In this document: piece after piece, positions 39,222 through 48,909 of the stretch
Layout of the letters: each line of letters opens with the position of its first letter
How positions within the stretch are numbered: position 1 is the stretch's first letter
Origin: Lentibacillus persicus
GTDB taxonomy: Bacteria; Bacillota; Bacilli; Bacillales; Amphibacillaceae
DNA: 64,000 nt
Reading direction: 5' to 3'
Assembly: GCF_900112705.1 (NCBI RefSeq)
Contig: NZ_FOMR01000006.1
Coordinates: 159,329-223,328, forward strand
Translations under genes and position numbers: made by a program
Notes under the pieces: model-generated
What the model was told of the DNA's origin: nothing
Databases searched by the model: none
What the model saw: only the letters and a program-made list of their open reading frames with translations

Positions 39222-39250
39222 TGAAGGTGTTTTGATCTTAATTAAAGGGG

Positions 39251-39469
39251 CTACTCGCTTTTTAATAATTCCAGTATATCCACTGATAGGTTGGCAGCTT
39301 CATTATTCTGTTTTTGTATATCAAGATAAATTTCTTTCCGGTGGATATCCATCGATCCGGGAGCGGAAATGCCCAGTTTTACTTGATCACCGGTCAAGCC
39401 CAGCACTTTCACTTCAATATCGTCACCAATTTGAATTGATTCATTTTGTTTTCTAGTCAGAACAAGCAT
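39251..39469 (-). CDS. csrA: Carbon storage/translation regulator CsrA
   Basis: RNA-binding repressor of flagellin translation in Bacillus, antagonised by FliW. 72 residues; [20 protein letters not shown] is the diagnostic N-terminus. The ATG lies within GGAGAGTAACG ATG, directly after the fliW stop, so the two are coupled. Flagellin (hag), its main target, is not next to it here. Confidence 0.96.
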   Translation of the reverse strand: MLVLTRKQNESIQIGDDIEVKVLGLTGDQVKLGISAPGSMDIHRKEIYLDIQKQNNEAANLSVDILELLKSE

Positions 39470-39471
39470 CG

Positions 39472-39921
39472 TTACTCTCCTTTCACTGATGCAGAATCGG
39501 GTAATGTAATAGCTGCTTTTGATGGATATGAATCCGTATTTAATATGTACTGCTTTCCCTGCTGGTTTTGGGAATTAATGATGATCGGAGCCTTTAAATT
39601 CAGCGTACTTTCTGCAAAAGGCTTTCTGACCGTCACAATCGCAAGTACCATGACATCTTCTGCATCAGTTATGGACAGACCATTCAACAAGTTTTCATCT
39701 AAGTCAAAGACATAATTCTGATAAAAATAGTACGGGTTAACGACAACAAAAGCGATTTCAGGCGTGTCTGCTGACTGCAAAATCTGAAAAACAGAGTTTT
39801 CCGCAGTATTCAAAAGCACGAATTCTTTTTCCTCTATAAACCCGGGCAAACCGGATGAAAAATAAAGTATTTTGCTTGGATCAACTTCCACGCTTCCCAT
39901 ATATTTTGTTTGTATGTACAT
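39472..39921 (-). CDS. fliW: Flagellar assembly factor FliW
   Basis: Binds CsrA, relieving repression of flagellin translation, and is titrated by flagellin. About 149 residues from an ATG at 39921 behind AAAGGGTGAGG; a GTG at 39930 lies within that site. The conserved [17 protein letters not shown] and [11 protein letters not shown] are typical. Followed directly by csrA. Confidence 0.93.
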   Translation of the reverse strand: MYIQTKYMGSVEVDPSKILYFSSGLPGFIEEKEFVLLNTAENSVFQILQSADTPEIAFVVVNPYYFYQNYVFDLDENLLNGLSITDAEDVMVLAIVTVRKPFAESTLNLKAPIIINSQNQQGKQYILNTDSYPSKAAITLPDSASVKGE

Positions 39922-39983
39922 AATCCTCACCCTTTATAAAAAATAGGCCCTGTGCCGGAATAAGGCCAGGGCTATCATTTTGA

Positions 39984-40853
39984 TTAACGTAAAAAGTCCA
40001 TCAACGTAGGCTGAATAATTCTCGAACCAGCTGATAATGCGGCACGATGAACGCTTTCCTGACTAAGCAAATTGGTAATCACTTCTTCATAGTCTATGTC
40101 CTCGTTTTCTGACATTGCTTTCGTTGTTGTTAATTCCTGTTCGCTCAGACGGTTTTCCACCAGCTCGAGCCGGTTCATGCGCGCTCCCAAATCTGCTCTT
40201 TCGTTAACAAGTTTATCCAATTGCTCATCAATCGTCTCGATGTTCGCTTCCAACGTTTCGCCGTTTGTTTCCGAGTCCAGATTGTCAATAAATCCTTCAA
40301 CCGCCTTAAATAATTCTTCACCAAATATTTCAGAGCCATTAACGTTCGCCTTCAGCATTACTCCGTCTGAAACCTCCATGTTAACTGGACCACTTTCCGG
40401 TTTATAATTACCACCCTCAACAGGTTTGGAATCAATATTTGTCCCATTAAAAAGATACTTCCCATTAACCTTTGTATTCGCAATGTCAATCAAACTTTCT
40501 TTCAGATGCACGGCTTCCTGCTGAATACTTTTGCGTCCTTCTTCGTCCAGTGCATCATTGCTTGCCTGTACGGCAAGTTCACGGACTTTTTGCAACGTCT
40601 GCGTTGCTTCGTTTAATGCAGCATCTGAATTATCCATCCAAACATGCATTTCATTTGTATTGCGTTTATATTGTTCAATTTCAGCTGTTTGCTTTTTGTA
40701 GCCCATACTTTTTACAGCAATGAAAGGGTCATCTGAAGGGCGGCTGATTTTCTTTCCAGTGGACAGCTGATCCATGTATGTATTCATATTCGAATAGCTT
40801 TTCGACATATTTTGAAGCATATTATTGGAAAGCATACTTTGTGTAATTCGCAT
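39984..40853 (-). CDS. flgL: Flagellar hook-associated protein 3 FlgL
   Basis: Hook-filament junction protein. Flagellin-like N-terminus (MRITQSMLSNNMLQN, LSTGKKISRPSDDP) and C-terminal helical region ending LMDFLR. 289 residues. Ten bases after flgK in the same operon. The yviE gene found between flgL and fliW in B. subtilis is absent. Confidence 0.93.
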   Translation of the reverse strand: MRITQSMLSNNMLQNMSKSYSNMNTYMDQLSTGKKISRPSDDPFIAVKSMGYKKQTAEIEQYKRNTNEMHVWMDNSDAALNEATQTLQKVRELAVQASNDALDEEGRKSIQQEAVHLKESLIDIANTKVNGKYLFNGTNIDSKPVEGGNYKPESGPVNMEVSDGVMLKANVNGSEIFGEELFKAVEGFIDNLDSETNGETLEANIETIDEQLDKLVNERADLGARMNRLELVENRLSEQELTTTKAMSENEDIDYEEVITNLLSQESVHRAALSAGSRIIQPTLMDFLR

Positions 40854-40862
40854 AAAATGAAC

Positions 40863-42314
40863 CTACCTTCCCACAAGTCCCATGTTATTGATAATCCGAT
40901 CAATCATTTCATCAACAGCTGTCATGCTTCGGGCTGCAGCATTATATGCATGCTGGAACTTAATCATATTCGACATTTCTTCATCCAGAGATACTGAACT
41001 GACTGACATTCGTTGCTGTTCCACTTGTGACTTCAACGCTTCAGTATTTTCAGCCATACGGTTAGCTTCCTGTGTCTTAACACCCAACTCGCCAATAAGT
41101 GATTGATAGGAAGGTGTGAAAGATTCTTCAATTATATCTGCTAATGCAGCTGCATTTTCCCCATCACCATCGCCACTGCCACTACTGGCCGCTATCTTGC
41201 CGGGATCATCGAGAATTTTCTGATTCACAATAATATTGGATGCTGCAGGCTGTCCATCGGGGATCTGAAAGAAATTTTCAATCTCCTCAACTCCTTCATT
41301 CCCACGCAAGTCTGCGCCTTCATTATGTAGATCATTGAATTTTCTAGCAAATTTCCCGGCTAAATCGTCCAAATCTTGTAACATGTCTGGATATGTTCCT
41401 TTTACGGTGTCCCCATCATCGGTGTTGTACCCGTACGATTCAATCAGCCCTTTCAGCGATCCCGGTGCTGCAAACTCAGAGGGTGGATAGTCCACTTCAA
41501 TAGGATTATAATTAAATTCACCTTCAGATACACCCACCAGCGCCGGTGCTCCCAAAGCTTTACCATTCGCGTCCGCCAACTTGACCGTAGCCAGTCCATC
41601 CGCAATATCAGGTGCGGTTTCGCTGCTCTTGGTATAATCGACGTCAATATTGACGATGCCTGATAACTCATCAATCAACTTGTCACGCTTGTCATATAAA
41701 TCGTTGGCCAGCTGCCCGTGTGTTTCAATTTCTTTAACCTGTTTATTAACATTGTTAATTTGATGGATGAGTGAATTTGCCGTCTCACTTTTATGATCGA
41801 TTTCTTTCTTCAAATCTGCCCGCATTGCAGTAAGTGAATCAGACAAATAGTTAAACGTCTCTGCCACAGAATCCGCACGTTGCGCCACAACAGAGCGCAC
41901 ACCGGAATCATCCGGGTTTACAGACAAATCCTGCAGGGACTCCCAAAATTGATTCATCGTAGACGCAAGCCCGGATTCTGATGGTTCATTCATCAAATTT
42001 TCAATCTGTGTCAGCGCATTTGATTTTGAATTCCAGTATTCAGACGAACTGCTTTCAGCTCGGTACTGATGATCCAAAAATTGATTGCGGATTCGCTGAA
42101 CTGTGCCGGCTTCGACCCCGGTTCCCTTCTGACCGGCAATTTCGGGCCGATTACGTGCGGCTGACGGGTGTGATGGTGTCGTTTCAAAATTTACCCGCTG
42201 GCGTGTATAACCGTCGGTATTGGCATTTGAAATATTATGGTTGGTCGTATAAAGTGCTGATTGCTGTGCAGATAATGCTTGCTTGGCCATTTCCAATCCA
42301 TGAAAAGTGCTCAT
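40863..42314 (-). CDS. flgK: Flagellar hook-associated protein 1 FlgK
   Basis: Hook-filament junction protein. The N-terminus MSTFHGLEMAKQALSAQQSA and SNANTDGYTRQRV are the flagellar rod/hook signature. The C-terminus has SLDEEMSNMIKFQHAYNAAA. 483 residues. Preceded by AAAGGGGGA; part of flgM-flgN-flgK-flgL-fliW-csrA. Confidence 0.95.
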   Translation of the reverse strand: MSTFHGLEMAKQALSAQQSALYTTNHNISNANTDGYTRQRVNFETTPSHPSAARNRPEIAGQKGTGVEAGTVQRIRNQFLDHQYRAESSSSEYWNSKSNALTQIENLMNEPSESGLASTMNQFWESLQDLSVNPDDSGVRSVVAQRADSVAETFNYLSDSLTAMRADLKKEIDHKSETANSLIHQINNVNKQVKEIETHGQLANDLYDKRDKLIDELSGIVNIDVDYTKSSETAPDIADGLATVKLADANGKALGAPALVGVSEGEFNYNPIEVDYPPSEFAAPGSLKGLIESYGYNTDDGDTVKGTYPDMLQDLDDLAGKFARKFNDLHNEGADLRGNEGVEEIENFFQIPDGQPAASNIIVNQKILDDPGKIAASSGSGDGDGENAAALADIIEESFTPSYQSLIGELGVKTQEANRMAENTEALKSQVEQQRMSVSSVSLDEEMSNMIKFQHAYNAAARSMTAVDEMIDRIINNMGLVGR

Positions 42315-42337
42315 CGGCTTCCCCCTTTCTGTGCTGT

Positions 42338-42826
42338 CTATGCTTTAGAATCAAATACAGATCGCTCCGGTGAAAAGCTTGTCTGCTGGTTTCCATAATT
42401 CATGTGTTTCAATGAAGGTTTTATAGCGTCCATTGATAACTCGACATACTGCATCGATTGGTGGAGAAGCGCCTGGTTAAGCTGTTCCTGCTGCTTTAAC
42501 CGTGTAACGATATCGGCTAATTTAACAGCCGTTTTTTCAAGTTCTTTTTGCTCACGTTCGTTACTCAGCATTTCAAGAATGGCTGTAATTGTGGGTTCTC
42601 TTAATGCACGTCCCTGTTCCAGCAGCCATTCCTCAACGGCCTGTTGCCGTTTCAACTCGGCCTGCTCCAGGACTTGCACAAATTTGTGTTCTTTCACCAG
42701 CAATGATTGCAATTTATCCAGTGAACCCTGTTTAATTAGCCCGGTCTTTTCTACGGCAGTATCCATCAAATTTTCGTGAAGCTTAATCAGTTTTTCAAGC
42801 GCTTGTATTATGGGCTGAACGGACAT
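42338..42826 (-). CDS. flgN: Flagellar export chaperone FlgN
   Basis: Helical chaperone for FlgK and FlgL. 162 residues from the ATG at 42826, after GGAGGGCGCTGAT; the frame is open to 42859 inside flgM. Conserved LIKLHENLMDTAVEKTGLI and a coiled-coil middle fit the FlgN family. It starts 1 base after the flgM stop. Confidence 0.88.
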   Translation of the reverse strand: MSVQPIIQALEKLIKLHENLMDTAVEKTGLIKQGSLDKLQSLLVKEHKFVQVLEQAELKRQQAVEEWLLEQGRALREPTITAILEMLSNEREQKELEKTAVKLADIVTRLKQQEQLNQALLHQSMQYVELSMDAIKPSLKHMNYGNQQTSFSPERSVFDSKA

Positions 42827-42827
42827 A

Positions 42828-43100
42828 TCAGCGCCCTCCTTTTCCGGACCAAAAATCAATCATTTTTTGGGCGGTCTTTTCATGATTGATGGTATACGCT
42901 CCACTGTCGATTGATTCTTTAATTTGCTGGACATATGAAGCGCGTTTCGATTCTTTTTTGTCAGTTTCAAGCATTTCCTTTGCTTTACTTGATATTTCCA
43001 ATTGGTCTTTTTTTGTGACCTCTTTCGCGTTATCGATTTGATGTTGTGCCTGATTTTTATAAGGGTTAAAATTCGGCTGGTTGGGTCCATATATTTTCAT
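42828..43100 (-). CDS. flgM: Anti-sigma-D factor FlgM
   Basis: Binds SigD until the hook-basal body is complete. 90 residues. The C-terminal half (LEISSKAKEML, YVQQIKESIDSGAYTIN, KTAQKMIDF) is the conserved sigma-binding region. Start at 43100 after GAGGTGAATCTC. A SigD promoter lies about 55 bases upstream, giving the usual feedback loop. Confidence 0.93.
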   Translation of the reverse strand: MKIYGPNQPNFNPYKNQAQHQIDNAKEVTKKDQLEISSKAKEMLETDKKESKRASYVQQIKESIDSGAYTINHEKTAQKMIDFWSGKGGR

Positions 43101-43150
43101 GAGATTCACCTCATTCTTTAAAGCTTAACGTATTTTTCATTCTAATTTTA

Positions 43151-43176
43151 GTATCGGCTGATTCTGAACCAATTTA
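43151..43176 (-). promoter_or_regulatory. SigD promoter of flgM
   Basis: Minus strand TAAA-N14-GCCGATAC, within one base of spacing and one base of -10 sequence of the SigD consensus (TAAA-N15-GCCGATAT), located between yvyF and flgM as in B. subtilis. Confidence 0.78.
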
Positions 43177-43188
43177 AAGCACTTATCA

Positions 43189-43605
43189 TTATTTCTTATG
43201 TTTATTAACCGCATAATAAGTTCTGTCATGTTCTTTTATTTGTGGCTGACGCTGCTGTTTCCATTTTTCATAGCGTTCAAGGTCGATTTTTAATTCTTCG
43301 GCACAGTCGGCACAAAGCCTTCCTTTTGTAATATCAGCACCGCATCGGTCACATGGATAAGCCAGTTTAGGATACTGTGAAGGACGCAGCCTGCCTTCTC
43401 TGATAAACGCTATAATCATTTCTTCTTTAATGCCAGTAGCCTCAGCTATTTCCGTGATTGTCGCTTCCCGATGCTCCCGGTTATTTAAAAATTGGTAAAC
43501 TACCTGATAGGCTTGTTCTAATTCTCTTTGACATGACTGACAAATATCATGCAGTTTTTTAACAAAAATTTCACCGCAACGGGCACAATTTGCTAATTCA
43601 GCCAT
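43189..43605 (-). CDS. yvyF: YvyF-type flagellar operon zinc-finger protein
   Basis: A 138-residue protein with two CxxC pairs at each end: CARCGEIFVKKLHDICQSC near residues 7-25 and CDRCGADITKGRLCADC near 87-103. A helix-turn-helix-like stretch lies between them (ATITEIAEATGIKEEMIIAF). This is the TIGR03826-type protein found between comFC and flgM in Bacillaceae. Proposed as a regulator of flagellar genes; its direct role is not known. Start 43605 after GGGGAGAT. Confidence 0.85.
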   Translation of the reverse strand: MAELANCARCGEIFVKKLHDICQSCQRELEQAYQVVYQFLNNREHREATITEIAEATGIKEEMIIAFIREGRLRPSQYPKLAYPCDRCGADITKGRLCADCAEELKIDLERYEKWKQQRQPQIKEHDRTYYAVNKHKK

Positions 43606-43651
43606 CGTGTATCTCCCCTTTTTCTGTAATCTATAATAGCATAGATAAGCC

Positions 43652-44332
43652 TTATCCACGAACTAATGTCAAAGCAAATACAGCAGGACATCCATGCATT
43701 TTCAATATGGACGCGGCATGGTGCAATGTTGTTCCCGTTGTATAGATATCGTCAGCCAGAATTACCGGTTTATTGACCGTTTGATTGATAAAAAATGGAT
43801 TCCCAGCGGCTAAACGCTGACGACGGGTTCGTTTGGATTGTTTCTCGCTATGTGTCCGCTTTAACAATTCAACCATTTCAATCGGTAAAAACTGCGCCAG
43901 CATTCTGGATTGATTGAATCCGCGTTCTTTTATCCGTTCCTCGCTTAATGGGATTGGAACAACTGCTGGATCATTGGGCAAAGAGGGAGCGATATGGTTA
44001 AACGCTTTAAGGTAATCACGTTTAAACGCGTTGCCAATGGCATAGTCACCCCGGTATTTCCACTTTGAAACCATCTCCTGCATTCGTTCATTATAGGGGA
44101 AAACCGAATAATTCCACGCCAGCGACGATTCACCTTCATTTCGTTCCCGCCACCTGCAATCCGAGCATAGCTTTTCCTCACTTTCTCTGCTGCATTTGCG
44201 GCACCTGTTCCCCCGAATTACCTGAAGCTGTTCCTCGCATGGCGGGCATAGATTTTTAGATTCAGGCGGTTGGAGTATCGTTTTCCAGGTGATTGCCGGA
44301 ATGATATCGGCATCACACCATAAACAATTCAT
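43652..44332 (-). CDS. comFC: Late competence protein ComFC (phosphoribosyltransferase family)
   Basis: Cytosolic competence protein needed for single-strand DNA processing. The N-terminal CxxC zinc motifs (CLWCDADI, CPPCEEQL, CRKC) and the C-terminal PRPP-binding loop VILADDIYTTGTT near residues 180-192 fit the family. 226 residues. It starts 1 base after the comFA stop; comFB, which lies between them in B. subtilis, is missing. Confidence 0.92.
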   Translation of the reverse strand: MNCLWCDADIIPAITWKTILQPPESKNLCPPCEEQLQVIRGNRCRKCSRESEEKLCSDCRWRERNEGESSLAWNYSVFPYNERMQEMVSKWKYRGDYAIGNAFKRDYLKAFNHIAPSLPNDPAVVPIPLSEERIKERGFNQSRMLAQFLPIEMVELLKRTHSEKQSKRTRRQRLAAGNPFFINQTVNKPVILADDIYTTGTTLHHAASILKMHGCPAVFALTLVRG

Positions 44333-44333
44333 G

Positions 44334-45704
44334 TTAACGAAAACCTCCCCGTCTATTCATTTTAATAATAGATTTTGCAGCCTCCACCATCGCTTCAGTT
44401 TTACCATCATGGAAAAAAACGACTTCTCCATCCGGATCATCGGGGCTCCTGCCGGCTCTGCCGGCAATCTGCACAAGTGCAGCTTCATCAAATACATTAT
44501 GACCTGCATCCAAGACAGCTACGTCTACCGATGGAAACGTTACACCTCGCTCCAATATAGTAGTGGTAACGAGTAATTGGTACTGTTTATCCCTGAAGGC
44601 TTGAACTTTTTCCTCCCGATTCTCATCAGCTGCATGGACCGCCTTAATTTTATAACGAGCAAGCCTGGCTGCTAATCTTTGCGTCATATTATCAGCCAGT
44701 CGGATAGTCGGCACAAAAATAAGCACTTGCCTATTACGATTCGTTCGTTGTGCAAACCATTTATAGAATGATTCAGGCGGCCGATAATCCGCTAAGTCTT
44801 TTTTTAATGAAAAACACATACGGAAAGCTGGAACAGGAAGCGGTTGGTTGTGAAAACGTCTGGGGACAAATATAAAAGGGAGCTTTTTTTGATTTATCTT
44901 TCTTTTATATTCTTTCCTTGGCGTAGCGGTCAAATAAATCGTCGTACTATCTTTACTTTTTGCCCGCTCGGAAGAAAATGGGAGCGTGGGATCTTTGGTA
45001 TATGGAAACGCATCAACTTCATCAATGATCATAACGTCAAAAGCGTTGCTGTAACGAAGCAGCTGGTGGGTAGTTGTAATAATGAGCTGTGCTGTACCGT
45101 CTTTTTCCAGGCTGCCGCCATATAAACCTTGAATATAAACTCCGGAAAACGCCGCACGCAATCTGGGCAATAATTCTCTTACCACATCTGCTCTTGGTGT
45201 AGCAATGCATACCCTTTTTTTGATTCTCAGTGCCTCAGATATGCCGGGATAAAGCATCTCTGTTTTTCCGGCACCGCAAACCGCCCATACAAGCAGTTCT
45301 TTCTCGCGCTGCTTTATTGCCTGAATGATACGATCTGATGCTTCTTGCTGAGGCGGGGTCAGATTGCCGGACCATGAACAGGCATTGGAATAACTCGCCC
45401 ACCCCAGGCTGTCACCGGTCCATTCATATAACGATAAACATTCCATCACTCTGCCCATGTCAATACATTTGCGGCAGTAGACATGCGTGCGTTTGCAGTT
45501 ATAACACGGCAGAGTTCCAAACAAAGATGGTTTCTGATTGCCGCAGCGCTGACATTTATAATGCCCCCATGTCTTTTTTATCGAAGGTTTTGGTGTTAAA
45601 TAACCATCTTTCAGTAATTGTTCGAAAAAAGAATCATCAACGAGGATTTCGCTTCTTAAAAGGAGTTTGCCTGCATAACGCCGATAAAGCTCATGATATT
45701 CCAT
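44334..45704 (-). CDS. comFA: Late competence DNA translocase-helicase ComFA
   Basis: ATP-driven motor for import of transforming single-stranded DNA. A zinc-binding N-terminus with cysteines 51, 54, 67, 70, 77 and 80 precedes Walker A CGAGKT (143-148). The DEVD box (IIDEVDAF), LTATPRK and the C-terminal helicase motif QIAGRAGRS follow. 456 residues. ATG after AGGAGTG. Confidence 0.94.
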   Translation of the reverse strand: MEYHELYRRYAGKLLLRSEILVDDSFFEQLLKDGYLTPKPSIKKTWGHYKCQRCGNQKPSLFGTLPCYNCKRTHVYCRKCIDMGRVMECLSLYEWTGDSLGWASYSNACSWSGNLTPPQQEASDRIIQAIKQREKELLVWAVCGAGKTEMLYPGISEALRIKKRVCIATPRADVVRELLPRLRAAFSGVYIQGLYGGSLEKDGTAQLIITTTHQLLRYSNAFDVMIIDEVDAFPYTKDPTLPFSSERAKSKDSTTIYLTATPRKEYKRKINQKKLPFIFVPRRFHNQPLPVPAFRMCFSLKKDLADYRPPESFYKWFAQRTNRNRQVLIFVPTIRLADNMTQRLAARLARYKIKAVHAADENREEKVQAFRDKQYQLLVTTTILERGVTFPSVDVAVLDAGHNVFDEAALVQIAGRAGRSPDDPDGEVVFFHDGKTEAMVEAAKSIIKMNRRGGFR

Positions 45705-45831
45705 AACTTTACACTCCTGACAAATAAAGGAAGGATTAAGATCGGTCGGTTGTGAGCCTTGGAAACTGGCTTTCTGGGGAAAAGAGGGAGAAAAGGATTG
45801 ACGGGGCTGCCAATCCCTGCTTCATTATTGA

Positions 45832-46677
45832 CTACGCTTTTGTATACCAGCAAGCCCCCAGAGCGCCTTCACCAAGATGGGTGCCGATGACGGGGCCGAA
45901 ATAGCTGATTGTCGTGTCCATGCCGGGGTACTCGGCGTCAAATTGTTCTTTCAATTCAACGGCTGCTTCTTCGTTATTGGCATGAATAAAGGCAACTTTG
46001 AGATTTTTACCATGTGATGCTTCTTCTCTAAGCATACTCATAATACGGTTGAGTGCTTTTTTACGGGTTCTTATTTTTTCAAAAGGCACGATTTTTTTAT
46101 CAACAAAATGAAGTACCGGTTTAACCTGCAACAGACTTCCCACGATTGCTTGTGCGCTGTTCAAACGGCCGCCGCGCTGCAGATGCGTTAAATCATCGGC
46201 CATAAAATAGGCGCGCATTGATTGTTTCATTTCATCAAGACGTGCAATAATCGCCTCAGGCGTATCAAGCGCTTCAGATTGTTCTGCGGCTTCGAGCACA
46301 TAAAATCCCTGACCCATACAGCTCAATTCAGAATCATAAGGATAAACGTCAATGCCATCCACCATCTCACCTGCGCTGACAACAGCCTGATAGGTACCGC
46401 TGATACCGCTCGACAAATGAATCGAGATAACCGCGTCATAATCCTTAGCCAATTCCTCAAACTTGCTGGAAATCATGCCAATTGAAGGCTGGGATGTCTT
46501 TGGCAATTGTTCAGCTTCTTTTACTTTTTGATAAAATTCCTCAGTCGTGATGTCAATCCCTTCCCGATATGATGTGTCACCAAATACCACACTGAGCGGG
46601 ACGATGTGAATATTATACTTATCGATAAGGTTCTCGGAAATATAGGATGTGCTGTCAGTCATTACGGCAATTTTCAT
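45832..46677 (-). CDS. degV: DegV family fatty-acid-binding protein
   Basis: A 281-residue DegV/FakB-like protein that binds a fatty acid for the FakA kinase; its original link to degS/degU is positional. MTDSTSYIS near residues 6-14 and HLSSGISGTYQ near 81-91 are conserved ligand-binding motifs. ATG after GGAGAAGG. Located between degU and comFA as in B. subtilis. Confidence 0.92.
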   Translation of the reverse strand: MKIAVMTDSTSYISENLIDKYNIHIVPLSVVFGDTSYREGIDITTEEFYQKVKEAEQLPKTSQPSIGMISSKFEELAKDYDAVISIHLSSGISGTYQAVVSAGEMVDGIDVYPYDSELSCMGQGFYVLEAAEQSEALDTPEAIIARLDEMKQSMRAYFMADDLTHLQRGGRLNSAQAIVGSLLQVKPVLHFVDKKIVPFEKIRTRKKALNRIMSMLREEASHGKNLKVAFIHANNEEAAVELKEQFDAEYPGMDTTISYFGPVIGTHLGEGALGACWYTKA

Positions 46678-46749
46678 TGCTTTACCTTCTCCTCATACTA
46701 GTGCTGTTTTCTATCATTTTACATGACTTATGATAAAAATGCATCAACG

Positions 46750-46786
46750 AAAAAACTCTGCAGTAATTTACGCTGCAGAGTTTTTT
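46750..46786 (-). terminator. Terminator of degSU
   Basis: A 14-bp perfect stem (AAAAAACTCTGCAG / CTGCAGAGTTTTTT), 21 bases after the degU stop. Confidence 0.92.
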
Positions 46787-46806
46787 ATACTGACTTATGA
46801 TAAAAA

Positions 46807-47499
46807 CTAGCTTTCCATCTCGACCCAGCCTTTTCGAATAGCGGAAACGACTGCCTGGGTGCGATCGTTGACGTTCATTTTTTGCAAGATATTGCTGACG
46901 TGATTTTTCACAGTTTTTTCACTGATATATAATCGTTCGGCAACGCCGCGATTACTTTTCCCATCCGCGAGCAGCTGTAATACCTCACATTCGCGTCGTG
47001 TAAGCAAATGGAGGGGTTTGTGGTATTCGATAGCGTTTTCTGCTGCAGTCGCTGCATTTTCACGTGCGAGACGGCGATACTCCTGAACCAGATTGTGGGT
47101 TATTCTTGGATGGAGATATGACCCGCCTTCACGGACAACTTTGATTGCTTCAATTAAGGCGTCTGAATCCATTTCTTTCAGAAGATATCCTTGAGCTCCG
47201 GTTTTTAAGGCGTGCGTAACATAACTTTCATCGTCGTGTATTGACAGAATGATAACATTCGTATTCGGGAACTTCTGCACAAGATCTGCAGTCGCCTGAA
47301 CGCCATTTAATTTGGGCATGTTAATATCCATCAGGACTACATCCGGATTATGCTTCCGGACTAACTGAGAGGCAACATTCCCATCATCACCTTCAGCTAC
47401 AACTTCAAAAGAAGACTCAAAATCGAGGATGCGCTTAACCCCTTCACGAAATAACTTATGGTCGTCGATTAATATAATTTTAGTTCGTTTTTCATTCAT
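46807..47499 (-). CDS. degU: Response regulator DegU
   Basis: NarL/LuxR-type regulator of motility, biofilm, exoenzymes and competence. Receiver domain with phospho-acceptor D58 (VVLMDINMP), T86-region SIHDDESY and lysine in LLKEMD. The C-terminal helix-turn-helix is [28 protein letters not shown] (shown here in part). 230 residues. 100 bases downstream of degS. Confidence 0.95.
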   Translation of the reverse strand: MNEKRTKIILIDDHKLFREGVKRILDFESSFEVVAEGDDGNVASQLVRKHNPDVVLMDINMPKLNGVQATADLVQKFPNTNVIILSIHDDESYVTHALKTGAQGYLLKEMDSDALIEAIKVVREGGSYLHPRITHNLVQEYRRLARENAATAAENAIEYHKPLHLLTRRECEVLQLLADGKSNRGVAERLYISEKTVKNHVSNILQKMNVNDRTQAVVSAIRKGWVEMES

Positions 47500-47601
47500 A
47501 GCATGGTTCCTCCCAAGTTATTACTCTATTTGATTAAACGATACCCTATTACATATTCATTCCGAGCTCATTTCTATAACATATAGTATACTTGAAATGA
47601 T

Positions 47602-48756
47602 TTAAAATACAAAATCTTTCGAAACTGAAGACGGAACTTTTATCATGATTGCTGTGCCTTTGCCAATCTCAGAGTTTATCTCAAGTTTGCCATTCAACAT
47701 TTCCACACGTTCCCTCATACCGATTAAGCCAAACGACTTATCTTGTTTCAAACCTGGATCAAACCCTTTTCCATCATCTTTTATGGTCATCGAAATAACC
47801 GATTCTGTTATTTCAAGTTTCACTTTTATTAGCGACGCTTCAGCATGTTTCACTGCGTTTTGTAATGCTTCCTGCATCAAGCGAAAAAAGGCAATTTCAT
47901 ATTTTTGCTGCAATCGTTCCTCTTTTCCCAATGGTATAAATTCTATATCGATATCATTATAATCAGAAACGGTCGCAACATATTTTTTAATCGTCGGAAT
48001 CAAACCCAAGTCGTCCAACGCCATTGGCCGCAAATCATAAATGATACGGCGGACTTCATACAAGGATGAACGAATCATTTTTCGGATACTTTTCATTTCA
48101 CATAGGGCATCCTCATACGTGCCTTCGCGGAAAGTCCGGTCCACAAGATCTGAACGGAGCAGTATATTTGCCAGCATCTGCGCCGGTCCATCATGAATCT
48201 CTCGAGATATTTTCCGTCGTTCATCTTCCTGTGCTTCAATAATTTTTAATCCAAATTCCTGTTTTTCTTTTGCTTCGATAATCATTTCATTGACCTGTCG
48301 GAAATCATCATTCAAATATGTGAGAATGACGGATATTTTACCGGCAAGCCCTTCAGCACGCTCGATAGTCTGATCCAACGTGTTGAGCCGGCGTTCGAGT
48401 TCATCACGCTTGTCCCGCAAAGCTTTCTCTTCCTGACGCGCTATAGCAAGTTCGGTCTGCATGGCGTGTGTTTTTTCATACACTTCGCGAATTTCAGTTT
48501 CCGAATACCGGTCGAACTCCTTGCTGACTTCTGAGAGACGTTGCCTTGAATAGCGTACTTTTTGTTCAAGTTCATCGCCTGCGTTAATATGCCGGATAAC
48601 GTCTTCTCTTGTTTCGTTCAACTCCTGCTGAAGTCGCTCAAACTCATCGCGAGCCTCTTCGCCGATATTGAAAATTTCGTCCTTGCTATTTTGTACGACG
48701 TCAATCATTTCATCGATGACATAATCCAATGCTGTATCTTCCAGCTTTTGTGACAT
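47602..48756 (-). CDS. degS: Sensor histidine kinase DegS
   Basis: Cytoplasmic HisKA_3 kinase that phosphorylates DegU. Long N-terminal coiled coil (about 1-170), H-box ISREIHDGPAQ with the phosphorylated histidine near 189, and HATPase motifs LMQEALQNAVKHA, DDGKGFD and GLIGMRERV. 384 residues. It has no membrane segments, like B. subtilis DegS. Confidence 0.95.
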   Translation of the reverse strand: MSQKLEDTALDYVIDEMIDVVQNSKDEIFNIGEEARDEFERLQQELNETREDVIRHINAGDELEQKVRYSRQRLSEVSKEFDRYSETEIREVYEKTHAMQTELAIARQEEKALRDKRDELERRLNTLDQTIERAEGLAGKISVILTYLNDDFRQVNEMIIEAKEKQEFGLKIIEAQEDERRKISREIHDGPAQMLANILLRSDLVDRTFREGTYEDALCEMKSIRKMIRSSLYEVRRIIYDLRPMALDDLGLIPTIKKYVATVSDYNDIDIEFIPLGKEERLQQKYEIAFFRLMQEALQNAVKHAEASLIKVKLEITESVISMTIKDDGKGFDPGLKQDKSFGLIGMRERVEMLNGKLEINSEIGKGTAIMIKVPSSVSKDFVF

Positions 48757-48909
48757 AATTTCCCACCAGCCTATGTTATAATTGTTCGCAACCTGTTATC
48801 TTTTTACAGGGGTCTTTCTGCCTATTTTTTATAAAAAACTGCAAATTACTTACGAGAAGCTGTTATACTCTATCATCATTATACAATCCCCCAGGAGGTA
48901 AAACGCAAT

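Noticed and set aside
45705..45831. ComK box before comFA
   Set aside because: Only one imperfect half (GAAA-N5-TTTC) is present; the paired arrangement is not seen.
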